A DNA stretch of 28,601 nucleotides, taken from assembly GCA_019423745.1 (NCBI GenBank), contig JAHZAV010000029.1, positions 1 through 28,601 on the forward strand, in the 5' to 3' direction. A program made the position numbers and the translations under genes. The notes below the pieces were generated by a model that worked only from the letters and a program-made list of their open reading frames with translations, was not told where the DNA came from and did no database searches. Positions 22,659 through 28,597 of this stretch are shown one piece after another. Numbering within the stretch: the first letter of the stretch is position 1; the number at the start of each line of letters is the position of its first letter. Source of the stretch: Lachnospiraceae bacterium. GTDB taxonomy: Bacteria > Bacillota > Clostridia > Lachnospirales > Lachnospiraceae.

Positions 22659-23078
22659 TTAATTATTCTTTTTGTCTTTTGTTACTGAACCGCTTTTTTT
22701 AGAATTTTTTGTACTGTTGTTACTCTTGGTAGTGCTCTTCTTCGTAGTTTCTTTCTTTGTAGTATCTTTTGTATCTGTATTGTCTTGTTTATCAGAGCCA
22801 GCCGGCTTTTTCTGATCCTTTTCCGCTGAATTCTGTGTCTTAGCTGTATCCGTTTTATCTTTCTTTTCTGACTTGGATGTAGCATTCTGATCGGTATCCT
22901 TTTTTGTCTTTGTATCCGTCTTGCTATCTGTCGACTGCTCCGTTTTAGAAGCAGCAGAATCTGTTTTCTTATCTTTGCCTTGGCAGGCTACCATTCCAAT
23001 GGCCATTACGCCAATCGTACAAAACACAACCCCTTTCTTTGCAATTCCTTTCCATGTCTTTTTCTGTGAATTGTTCAT
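22659..23078 (-). CDS. Low-complexity Lys/Thr/Asp-rich lipoprotein
   Basis: This 139-residue protein has a lipoprotein signal peptide: positive N-terminus (KKTWKGIAKK), hydrophobic core, and lipobox MVAC with Cys32. The mature part is about 107 residues of almost pure Lys, Thr, Ser, Asp, Asn, Gln and Glu, with no predicted fold. Such a tail may thread through peptidoglycan or interact with anionic polymers; that is inference. It is the first gene of the minus-strand run leading to the dlt-like genes. AAAGGAG precedes the start. Direct repeats resembling a response-regulator site lie about 90 bp upstream. Confidence 0.8.
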   Translation of the reverse strand: MNNSQKKTWKGIAKKGVVFCTIGVMAIGMVACQGKDKKTDSAASKTEQSTDSKTDTKTKKDTDQNATSKSEKKDKTDTAKTQNSAEKDQKKPAGSDKQDNTDTKDTTKKETTKKSTTKSNNSTKNSKKSGSVTKDKKNN

Positions 23079-23146
23079 TATTTATCTACTCCTTTTTGTA
23101 AATTTCAAAAGTTACTTTCTTTTGATAGGCTCATTATGGCAGTCAT

Positions 23147-23185
23147 ATCTTAATGGTTCCTAAATGAATTCTAAACAATTCTAAA
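23147..23185 (-). promoter_or_regulatory. Candidate activator-dependent promoter with tandem direct repeats
   Basis: On the minus strand TTTAGAATTG and TTTAGAATTC (23166-23185) are adjacent 10-bp repeats, and a weaker copy TTTAGGAAC begins 11 bp further on. A possible -10 TAAGAT (23147-23152) sits 17 bp after a poor -35 (TTTAGA) that lies within the second repeat. This layout is typical of promoters activated by OmpR-family regulators. It faces the lipoprotein and dlt-like genes. Confidence 0.5.
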
Positions 23186-23224
23186 AGCCTTTCTCTTTCG
23201 TCTGGTTTTCTTTCAATATAAAAA

Positions 23225-23248
23225 GTCCTTCACCGCTTGGTGAAGGAC
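23225..23248 (-). terminator. Terminator of the XRE-TPR gene
   Basis: Perfect 10-bp stem GTCCTTCACC / GGTGAAGGAC with a 4-nt loop, followed on the minus strand by TTTTTAT. It lies just downstream of the XRE-family gene and isolates it from the lipoprotein promoter. Confidence 0.88.
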
Positions 23249-23275
23249 GAAACATTTACAAATAAGTATATGTTA

Positions 23276-24310
23276 TTACTGATTCACTAAATTCTGCCAC
23301 CTCTTATTGTCTCTTAAAAATCCATAACTTTCTTCATCACGAAAACATTTCTTGAGATTTTCTTTCACATTTGAAATAAAATCTTCTGTTACCTCTTTAA
23401 AGTCCAAATGTTCATATAACATCGATTTTCTGAAATCCCCAATTTGTTCTACACTGGAAAGCATTTCTTCCATCACAGCAATAACAGAATCAGCATCTTT
23501 TTCAACTGTTGCAATATCAAGTTTACTTGAAATTTCATAGTATTTTCCCATTTCAAAACATCTGGCCAGCTCTTTTTGCTTATCTACTAACCAATGCGCT
23601 CTTTTTTTGTCATTATTTTGCATCGCAAGCATATACATTCCATGCAATTCCATGCTTGATCTCTGAAAATCCGAAAACAAAAGTTCCTCATACGCTTTAT
23701 ATGCTTCTCTGATTCGGCCTGTTTCAGCATAAATCTGTGCCTGTTTTCTTTTTCTTTCTGGATTCTGAACGGAAAAATATTCCAAATATTGTTCCGCTTT
23801 ATCATACTGACTTTTTCTCATATAAAATCCAACCAATGCATCAGCAGCTCTGATTCGAATTGTTTCATCCAAACTATTCAATCCACGGATATACAAAGAA
23901 CAAATATAGTCTTCATATTCTGCATGTTGTGAAATTCCCTTCATTATACGATGTGCATCCAACATAATCGCAATATTTAAGAATAGCTGTTCACAATTTG
24001 GATATTGTTCCAGCGTCTTCTTTGCCCATTGAAATGCTTCCTCATAGGATTGTTCTTTTAATTTCAAATCTGCTTCACAGATCATTTCATTTATCTCTTC
24101 TTGTGTCAATTCTTCACGAAATGCCAGCAATGTATCTAAGGAAATTCCTAATAGTCTTGCTATCGGTCCCAAAAGTGTAATATCTGGATAAGAGTTTCCA
24201 TTTTCCCATTTATTCACTGCTGGAGCTGTCACTCCCAGCCGACCTGCCATTTCTTCTTGTGTCAGATTTTTGATTTTTCTGTATTTTCTAATTACTTTCC
24301 CTAAAGACAT
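23276..24310 (-). CDS. XRE-family regulator with C-terminal TPR-like helical domain
   Basis: This 344-residue cytosolic protein has an N-terminal Cro/CI-type helix-turn-helix (LGKVIRKYRKIKNLTQEEMAGRLGVTAPAVNKWENG, about 3-38). A long all-helical part with tetratricopeptide-like repeats follows (SYEEAFQWAKKTLEQYPNCEQLFLNIAIML; QYDKAEQYLEYFSVQNPERKRKQAQIYAETGRIREAYKAYEELL). The architecture recalls Firmicute regulators whose TPR domain binds a signalling peptide (Rgg/PlcR type), although the HTH subtype here is common and no peptide gene is adjacent. A near-palindrome overlaps its own -10 box, suggesting autorepression. It is monocistronic, with a strong terminator. Confidence 0.87.
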   Translation of the reverse strand: MSLGKVIRKYRKIKNLTQEEMAGRLGVTAPAVNKWENGNSYPDITLLGPIARLLGISLDTLLAFREELTQEEINEMICEADLKLKEQSYEEAFQWAKKTLEQYPNCEQLFLNIAIMLDAHRIMKGISQHAEYEDYICSLYIRGLNSLDETIRIRAADALVGFYMRKSQYDKAEQYLEYFSVQNPERKRKQAQIYAETGRIREAYKAYEELLFSDFQRSSMELHGMYMLAMQNNDKKRAHWLVDKQKELARCFEMGKYYEISSKLDIATVEKDADSVIAVMEEMLSSVEQIGDFRKSMLYEHLDFKEVTEDFISNVKENLKKCFRDEESYGFLRDNKRWQNLVNQ

Positions 24311-24347
24311 ATGAACATCCCCTTGTATTATTTTGCATCGGCCTTTG

Positions 24348-24365
24348 CTAATATGATCATATCAG
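24348..24365. promoter_or_regulatory. Operator-like palindrome at the XRE-TPR promoter
   Basis: CTAATATGA and TCATATCAG form an 18-bp inverted repeat with one mismatch. It overlaps the -10 element of the XRE-TPR gene, so a bound dimer would block transcription. Confidence 0.55.
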
Positions 24366-24384
24366 ACAAACACACTCCCCACAA
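24356..24384 (-). promoter_or_regulatory. Promoter of the XRE-TPR gene
   Basis: On the minus strand TTGTGG (24379-24384) and TATGAT (24356-24361) are spaced by 17 bp. The -10 lies inside the palindrome at 24348-24365. Confidence 0.6.
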
Positions 24385-24441
24385 CTGAACCTCTGTTAAA
24401 TAAAGTTCATAAAAATTAACCATTATTCACATTTTACTAAA

Positions 24442-24471
24442 TATGGGGCAAAGCCTCAGCCATGCCCCATA
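24442..24471 (-). other. Stem-loop downstream of the Cys-rich small gene
   Basis: TATGGGGCA (24442-24450) and TGCCCCATA (24463-24471) form a perfect 9-bp stem with a 12-nt loop. On the minus strand only TTTAG follows, so it is at best a weak terminator for the gene at 24573. The 262-bp gap 24311-24572 otherwise holds the XRE-TPR promoter and the 10-bp palindrome TGACCGGTCA. Confidence 0.4.
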
Positions 24472-24572
24472 CTCTGTTCCGGTAATCCGGCTTTATTCAA
24501 ATTCTATCGTCTGATGACCGGTCACTTCCATTATACCTTACATCTCCCCGAAAAACATCCGAATTGTAACGA

Positions 24573-24755
24573 TTACATCTGTTTTCTTACGACTTTATAC
24601 TCATCCCCACAGCGATAGTAAGGGCACTCATAATGCCTGTCTGACATTAAACGGATATACTCATCTTCATCCATATTTACATCACAGACATATCTTTCAT
24701 ATTCCTCATCATAAACATAATATGTACAGCTGGTACAACTGTTCTCTGCTCCCAT
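24573..24755 (-). CDS. Small Cys-rich protein (DUF6472-like)
   Basis: This 60-residue protein has five cysteines in a CTSCTYYVYDEEYERYVCDV ... ECPYYRCGDEYKVVRKQM pattern, resembling the DUF6472 family common in Lachnospiraceae. The spacing (CxxC, Cys, then CPYYRC) suggests a small zinc-binding fold; that is inference. The function is unknown. GAAAGGG lies upstream of the start. It is the last of a short series of small minus-strand genes. Confidence 0.8.
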   Translation of the reverse strand: MGAENSCTSCTYYVYDEEYERYVCDVNMDEDEYIRLMSDRHYECPYYRCGDEYKVVRKQM

Positions 24756-24783
24756 TTTCCAATACCCTTTCTTTTTATGAATG

Positions 24784-24942
24784 TTACTTTTTATATTTTT
24801 GATAACCTGCTACGGTAATAATAAATAAAATAACTGCCAAGCCGCTAATGGGACTAAATATACCAGTAACAAAGTAGAATATTGCACAACCTATCAAAAC
24901 TACCAACAAAATTATAGACGCAGCTTTCAAAAATATTTTCAT
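24784..24942 (-). CDS. 52-residue hydrophobic membrane peptide
   Basis: A 53-codon ORF starting with ATG at 24942, preceded by GGAAGTG, and ending at TAA. The product begins MKIFLKAASIILLVVLIGCA, has two predicted membrane spans separated by a short FSPISG turn, and ends in a basic tail (GYQKYKK). It starts within a few bases of the stop of the 86-residue gene, so the two are probably co-translated. No family is recognised. A lipobox-like reading at the Cys (LIGC) is possible but the second hydrophobic span argues for a two-helix membrane peptide. Confidence 0.65.
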   Translation of the reverse strand: MKIFLKAASIILLVVLIGCAIFYFVTGIFSPISGLAVILFIITVAGYQKYKK

Positions 24943-24944
24943 AC

Positions 24945-25205
24945 TTACACTTCCTTTTTTATCAAATGAACTGCTTTTTCAAAATCTTTTTTATGCACAT
25001 AAATCTTGTACTCATATAAATAGGCCGGCTTAACTCCAAAATTGCAGGAGTGCCCTCTCCTGCCATCAAAAATGGAGGCTCCCTGAATGTTAATCGTTTT
25101 CAGTTTATAATCAATATTGTTCTGGAAAAGTATGTTGCGAGCATCTGCTTGCCTCTTCATATCCATAGTAATCAACACTTCTCTACGATTAAAAATTGTA
25201 ATCAT
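24945..25205 (-). CDS. Small protein of unknown function (DUF2007-like fold possible)
   Basis: This 86-residue soluble protein begins MITIFNRREVLITMDMKRQADARNILFQN and ends YEYKIYVHKKDFEKAVHLIKKEV. The pattern (a beta strand, a helix scanning for short-side-chain residues, Gly-rich loop GASIFDGRRGHS, final strand KIYVHKKD and helix) resembles small DUF2007-type signal-transduction-like proteins, but the match is weak. GGGAGGG lies 5-8 nt before the start. It is followed without gap by the 52-residue membrane peptide. Confidence 0.7.
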   Translation of the reverse strand: MITIFNRREVLITMDMKRQADARNILFQNNIDYKLKTINIQGASIFDGRRGHSCNFGVKPAYLYEYKIYVHKKDFEKAVHLIKKEV

Positions 25206-25307
25206 ATGTCCCTCCCCCCAAGCAGGAATAACTTTATTAAAATTGAAATTCTTTTTTTAATTATACATTATAGGACGGATGCTGTAAAACTAAATAATAG
25301 CCGCTGA

Positions 25308-25673
25308 CTATTCTATGGTTCTAATTCCCATTTCATCTATTTTTTTCAAATTATCCAACATATTTTTCAATACTTCTGGAGAGTGACCCTTCCAACCAAC
25401 CACTTCACCAACTACTCTTAATGGGTATTTTGAACGATAAGATTTTGTAGGATTTCCCGGGAATTTCTTATCTGTCACATTGGGATCATCCTCAAATTCT
25501 CCCTGCGGTTCTACAACATAAATCCTCTGTTTTTTATCTCCTGCTGCCAGTTCTGCGCCCCAAACAGCAGCATCTAATGTACCGGTAAAATATATATATT
25601 TAGCAACTCTATCTTTTTCATAGTTTGATGGTGCATCTAATATTTTCTTATCATACAGGACTTGTATTGGCAA
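25308..25673 (-). pseudogene. arr: 5'-truncated rifampin ADP-ribosyltransferase (arr)
   Basis: The 121-residue frame matches the C-terminal two-thirds of Arr, which inactivates rifamycins by ADP-ribosylation: KYIYFTGTLDAAVWGAELAAG, YVVEPQGEFEDDPNVTDKKFPGNPTKSYRS, PLRVVGEVVGWKGHSPE. The catalytic Tyr and Asp regions remain. The N-terminal segment that carries the first catalytic residue, His in the FYHGT motif, is missing. Only a TTG codon at 25673 can start the frame, a stop codon lies two codons upstream, and no good ribosome site precedes it. The sequence MPIQVLYDKKILDAP at the start has no Arr counterpart I recognise. It is most likely a nonfunctional remnant created by a 5' deletion next to the divergent membrane-protein gene. 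Confidence 0.8.
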
Positions 25674-25737
25674 GGTTATTTAATTTGTGATATCCTTTCA
25701 GAAAGGAAGTACTATTCAATCATAAGGAGATTTTAAA

Positions 25738-26448
25738 ATGATTGCCAAAATACACTTAGATAGTCTATCCAAAGAATATCAGAAAAAGCTATCGGAACGA
25801 AAACTCACATACGAAACCATATTTGAACTTGCTGTCTCTATCAGCCAAAAATATATGTTACAGAAACGTCTGATCATACGCATCGGTCTTATCTCTACAG
25901 TAATGATCTGTGCAATGGGAATTATGGGGATATTCAGTCCTGCCGCTGCAAAGGGAAATCTCACTATTATTCTTCTGTCCTGTGTAGTTGCTTATTTTCT
26001 GGATCTCTGCATTTTATTTTTCTTGTATTTTATCGCAATCACCCGCATCCCGAGGCAATTTTCAAGCTGTCTCAGGAAAGGGTATCCAGAGCTTTCCATG
26101 GCTTTTGGCTATGAAACAATTGTCAGTGGCAATCTGTCTTCCTCTTCCTGCCAACTTCCTTTCTCATTAATGATTGAAGATATTTTCAATTTGCAAGGCT
26201 GCAATGACGTTATTGTGACAGGCTTTGTGCATGGTCTAATCCGCAAAAACTGTTCCGTCTATCTCCTCAGCAAAGACTCTTCCCCGGCCAAACACCTCGT
26301 TTCCATTGTCACTAGAATCGAAATAGCGCCTGGAACTACCGCTTGTGAAATTGCTGATTGCCGGGCAGCCCTACAACTCCAAAATGGAAAGGAGCTTAAT
26401 TTACGGCGGGGGATGTATCTGTATCGACAAGATCCTTTTATTCATTAA
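25738..26448 (+). CDS. Membrane protein with C-terminal EF-Tu domain 2-like barrel
   Basis: In this 236-residue protein, residues 1-43 are a cytosolic helix. Two membrane spans follow (about 44-66 and 75-101). Residues about 144-232 read MIEDIFNLQGCNDVIVTGFV, then VTRIEIAPGTTACEIADCRAALQL and LNLRRGMYL. This follows the pattern of translation-GTPase domain 2 (IEDVF...G...VVTGRV...G, then IEM...A..GDNVGLLL...L.RGMVL in EF-Tu), with no GTPase domain. AAGGAG precedes the start. The function is unknown; the barrel may bind nucleic acid or protein at the membrane. The gene is transcribed away from the arr remnant and convergent with yjdF. Confidence 0.75.
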   Translation: MIAKIHLDSLSKEYQKKLSERKLTYETIFELAVSISQKYMLQKRLIIRIGLISTVMICAMGIMGIFSPAAAKGNLTIILLSCVVAYFLDLCILFFLYFIAITRIPRQFSSCLRKGYPELSMAFGYETIVSGNLSSSSCQLPFSLMIEDIFNLQGCNDVIVTGFVHGLIRKNCSVYLLSKDSSPAKHLVSIVTRIEIAPGTTACEIADCRAALQLQNGKELNLRRGMYLYRQDPFIH

Positions 26449-26547
26449 CAAGCAGAAAAAATTAATATTGAGTGCATATATAATCAAAACAAATCACTTA
26501 TAAGATTAAATCTCCTCCCTAAGTGAGTAATGATCAGCCACATAAAA

Positions 26548-26582
26548 AGAAGCATAAGGGCATTACCTGCCCTTATGCTTCT
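26548..26582. terminator. Bidirectional terminator overlapping the yjdF stop
   Basis: AGAAGCATAAGGGCA (26548-26562) pairs perfectly with 26568-26582 (15 bp, loop TTACC). On the minus strand it is followed by TTTTTATG, on the plus strand by CTTTCTTTTTTTG. The stop codon of yjdF lies within it. It serves the convergent yjdF and membrane-protein genes. Confidence 0.9.
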
Positions 26583-26979
26583 CTTTCTTTTTTTGCTGTT
26601 TCAGTTCAAATTTTCGCTCTTTCTCTATTTCCAGTCGCTCCCGTTTCCCAGTTTTACGCTTAATTTTAAACTGCTCCTGTTGTAGTTTTAAAGCCTGCTG
26701 AGATTTCGTGCCTATTCCAATATTGTGCATCTGCCTCCGCACTTCTCTTTGTACCCTTTTTGGATTACGCACACCTTCTTTTACAACAGTTGCCACAGCC
26801 GGACTAAATTTCAGACGATCATAATTTTTTAAAAGGAATCCATATACCTCATAATCTTTGGGCTCTGCTCCAAATGTCACCTTACACACAGATAGCTTTC
26901 CATCCGATATTCGCTCAAAAACTCCTATCCAAAATGGATCTTCAAAAAATACTGTCAGTCTGCCTGATACTTTGTCCAT
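26563..26979 (-). CDS. yjdF: YjdF-family protein
   Basis: This 138-residue protein has an N-terminal domain MDKVSGRLTVFFEDPFWIGVFER, a middle segment ending PKRVQREVRRQMHNIGIGTKSQQALKLQQEQ, and a very basic Lys/Arg/Glu-rich helical C-terminus. This is the layout of B. subtilis YjdF. The biochemical function is unknown; the family is recognised mainly because its genes carry the yjdF riboswitch, which binds azaaromatic compounds. The start has AAGGAGG 8 nt upstream. The leader at 27005-27120 has features of that riboswitch. The gene ends at the 15-bp hairpin that contains its stop codon. Confidence 0.9.
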   Translation of the reverse strand: MDKVSGRLTVFFEDPFWIGVFERISDGKLSVCKVTFGAEPKDYEVYGFLLKNYDRLKFSPAVATVVKEGVRNPKRVQREVRRQMHNIGIGTKSQQALKLQQEQFKIKRKTGKRERLEIEKERKFELKQQKKKEKHKGR

Positions 26980-27004
26980 GACAATTCCTCCTTAAATAAT
27001 TGTA

Positions 27005-27120
27005 ATAAACAAAGAACGGACGACCCAAGGAGGGAGGGCTACTTACCCTGCCAAATCAGGCAGGACGGCCGGGCTACCTACCGGCTCTGGCACATCTGAA
27101 AAATGTACGTTGCGTTTTTA
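27005..27120 (-). ncRNA. yjdF-motif riboswitch (azaaromatic-sensing leader)
   Basis: The 5' leader of yjdF on the minus strand contains two near-identical segments, GGTAGGTAGCCC and GGTAAGTAGCCC, flanking a CCTGCC / GGCAGG hairpin (27047-27064), preceded by a small stem ACAT/ATGT (27092-27105). A compact, GC-rich structured leader of about 100 nt before a yjdF gene fits the known yjdF riboswitch class, which usually controls translation. I identified it by gene context and structure, not by alignment to a covariance model. The ends are approximate. Confidence 0.75.
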
Positions 27121-27236
27121 TCTTTGCCTTTTTATTATATATGAAACACATAACTCCTGCCATATACCATAGAAAAATTTCTCAACTATCTACAGCATAT
27201 CTGCAGCTTTCAAAATAAACTATTCTTAATTTTTTC

Positions 27237-27265
27237 TTGACACAGCTCTTTATTTTGATTATACT
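27237..27265 (+). promoter_or_regulatory. Promoter of the T-box/BASS transporter unit
   Basis: TTGACA (27237-27242) and TATACT (27260-27265) are spaced by 17 bp, a near-consensus sigma-A promoter. Transcription should start near 27272, just before the T-box leader. Confidence 0.85.
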
Positions 27266-27299
27266 TTAAATCGTTAAATCGACAATAAGCGAAAATCAC

Positions 27300-27549
27300 G
27301 GAAGAGAACAACGCCATATCTGTTACATATTTCAGAGAGTCTGTGTATGGTGCGAGCAGATATATCGACACATATGGATATCATCTCAAAGATGCAGGCT
27401 GAACATATAATTAAGTAAGCTGAGCCGGCTTCCACCGTTATCAGGAAAGCGTATGATAGTGCGTAAATAAGAGCTGTGATATACAGAAATCGGGTGGTAC
27501 CGCGGAAAATTTCGTCCCTTTCAGAATGATGATTCTGGAAGGTTTTTTT
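27300..27549 (+). ncRNA. T-box leader, specifier probably AUC (Ile)
   Basis: The tRNA-binding T-box sequence TGGTACCGCGG is at 27495-27505. Stem I is readable: base GAGA (27304-27307) with TCTC (27384-27387), CCATAT with ATATGG (27314-27319 / 27372-27377), an AGAGAG bulge, and the apical TCTG / CAGA stem enclosing GGTGCGAG. The specifier loop 3' strand is ATATCA (27378-27383); by the usual rule (codon followed by a purine before the base stem) the specifier is ATC, isoleucine. The terminator CCTTTCAGAAT / ATTCTGGAAGG (27517-27542) with T7 follows, mutually exclusive with the antiterminator. Uncharged cognate tRNA would allow transcription of the downstream transporter. Confidence 0.92.
27517..27549 (+). 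terminator. T-box regulated terminator
   Basis: An 11-bp stem with one G-T wobble and loop GATG, followed by seven T residues. It lies directly after the T-box sequence and 31 bp before the transporter start codon. Transcription ends here when charged tRNA is bound. Confidence 0.9.
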
Positions 27550-27580
27550 ATTGTCAAAAAAACATCAGGAGGTAATCATA

Positions 27581-28597
27581 ATGAAAACACTGCAAAAAAT
27601 AAGTAAATTTCTGTCCAACTATACATCTGCGGTCGTAATCGCCGTAGCTGTAATCACCTTTGTTTTTCCAGCCATAATGGGATGGGTAAACTTCACTCTG
27701 TTTGTGGATCCTGTCTCTAATAAATTCACCTGGCAGTCTATTATCATCGGAATCATCATGTTCAGTATGGGACTCACTCTCACAAAAGAGGATTTCCATA
27801 TACTTGCACAAAGACCTTTTGACATATGTATCGGTGCTATTGCCCAATATCTGATCATGCCTCTGCTTGCCTTTGGTATTTCCCGGATTTTGAATCTTCC
27901 GGATGCAATTGCACTTGGACTGATTCTCGTTGGCTGCTGTCCAGGCGGAGTTTCCTCTAACATTATGTCCTATCTGTGTGGAGGAGATGTAGCATTCTCA
28001 GTTGGTATGACAACGGTATCCACCCTTCTTTCACCTGTTGCAACGCCGCTCCTTGTATCTTTGCTGGCAAGCGGTACACAAATTACAATCAAAGGAATCC
28101 CGATGTTCATATCCATTATCGAAACAGTTATTCTCCCGGTTGCACTCGGTTTTCTTCTGAACTACTTTTTTGGAAAAAAATCTCTGTTCCAGGAACTTCA
28201 GAAAATCATGCCCGGCATCGCTGTACTCGGACTTTCCTGCGTAGTAGGCGGAGTTATCTCTTCTCAAGGAGCAAACTTCTTCCAGTCAGGTGTTGTGATC
28301 TTTGCCGCTGTACTGCTTCATAACGGTTTAGGATATCTGCTGGGCTACTGTGCCGGAACTATTACCGGAATGAATTATTCCAAACGTAAAACTATTTCCA
28401 TAGAAGTCGGAATGCAGAATGCAGGACTAGCAACAAACCTGGCCACTACTACAGCACAGTTTGCATCTGCTCCCCAGGCTGCCATCATCTGCGCTGTATC
28501 ATGTGTATGGCATTCTATATCCGGAACACTCTTAGCTGGATTCTTTGCTTGGAGAGACAAAAACCGTCAGACATCAAAAAAGACTGTAACAGCATAA
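27581..28597 (+). CDS. Bile acid:sodium symporter (BASS) family transporter
   Basis: From the ATG at 27581 the protein has 338 residues. That start has AGGAGGTAATCATA before it; an upstream in-frame TTG lies next to the terminator and has no ribosome site. It has about ten membrane spans and BASS-family motifs: SMGLTLTKEDF, LVGCCPGGVSSNIMSYLCGGDVAFSV, STLLSPVATPLL, and IEVGMQNAGLATNLA, which correspond to the two crossing helices of the sodium-binding core. Bacterial relatives carry bile acids, pantoate/ketopantoate or 2-keto acids. Control by an Ile-type T-box suggests its substrate is tied to branched-chain amino acid supply, for example a 2-keto acid. The gene ends four bases before the end of the window. 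Confidence 0.88.
   Translation: MKTLQKISKFLSNYTSAVVIAVAVITFVFPAIMGWVNFTLFVDPVSNKFTWQSIIIGIIMFSMGLTLTKEDFHILAQRPFDICIGAIAQYLIMPLLAFGISRILNLPDAIALGLILVGCCPGGVSSNIMSYLCGGDVAFSVGMTTVSTLLSPVATPLLVSLLASGTQITIKGIPMFISIIETVILPVALGFLLNYFFGKKSLFQELQKIMPGIAVLGLSCVVGGVISSQGANFFQSGVVIFAAVLLHNGLGYLLGYCAGTITGMNYSKRKTISIEVGMQNAGLATNLATTTAQFASAPQAAIICAVSCVWHSISGTLLAGFFAWRDKNRQTSKKTVTA

Noticed and set aside
25308..25737. A functional arr gene with the missing N-terminus in another frame upstream
   Set aside because: I read all three frames of the 64 bp upstream on the minus strand and found no FYHGT-like segment; the divergent membrane-protein gene begins at 25738.
26490..26526. Inverted repeat TCACTTA / TAAGTGA downstream of the membrane-protein gene
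   Set aside because: Only 7 bp, AT-rich, with a large loop; the strong 15-bp hairpin at 26548-26582 is the credible terminator.
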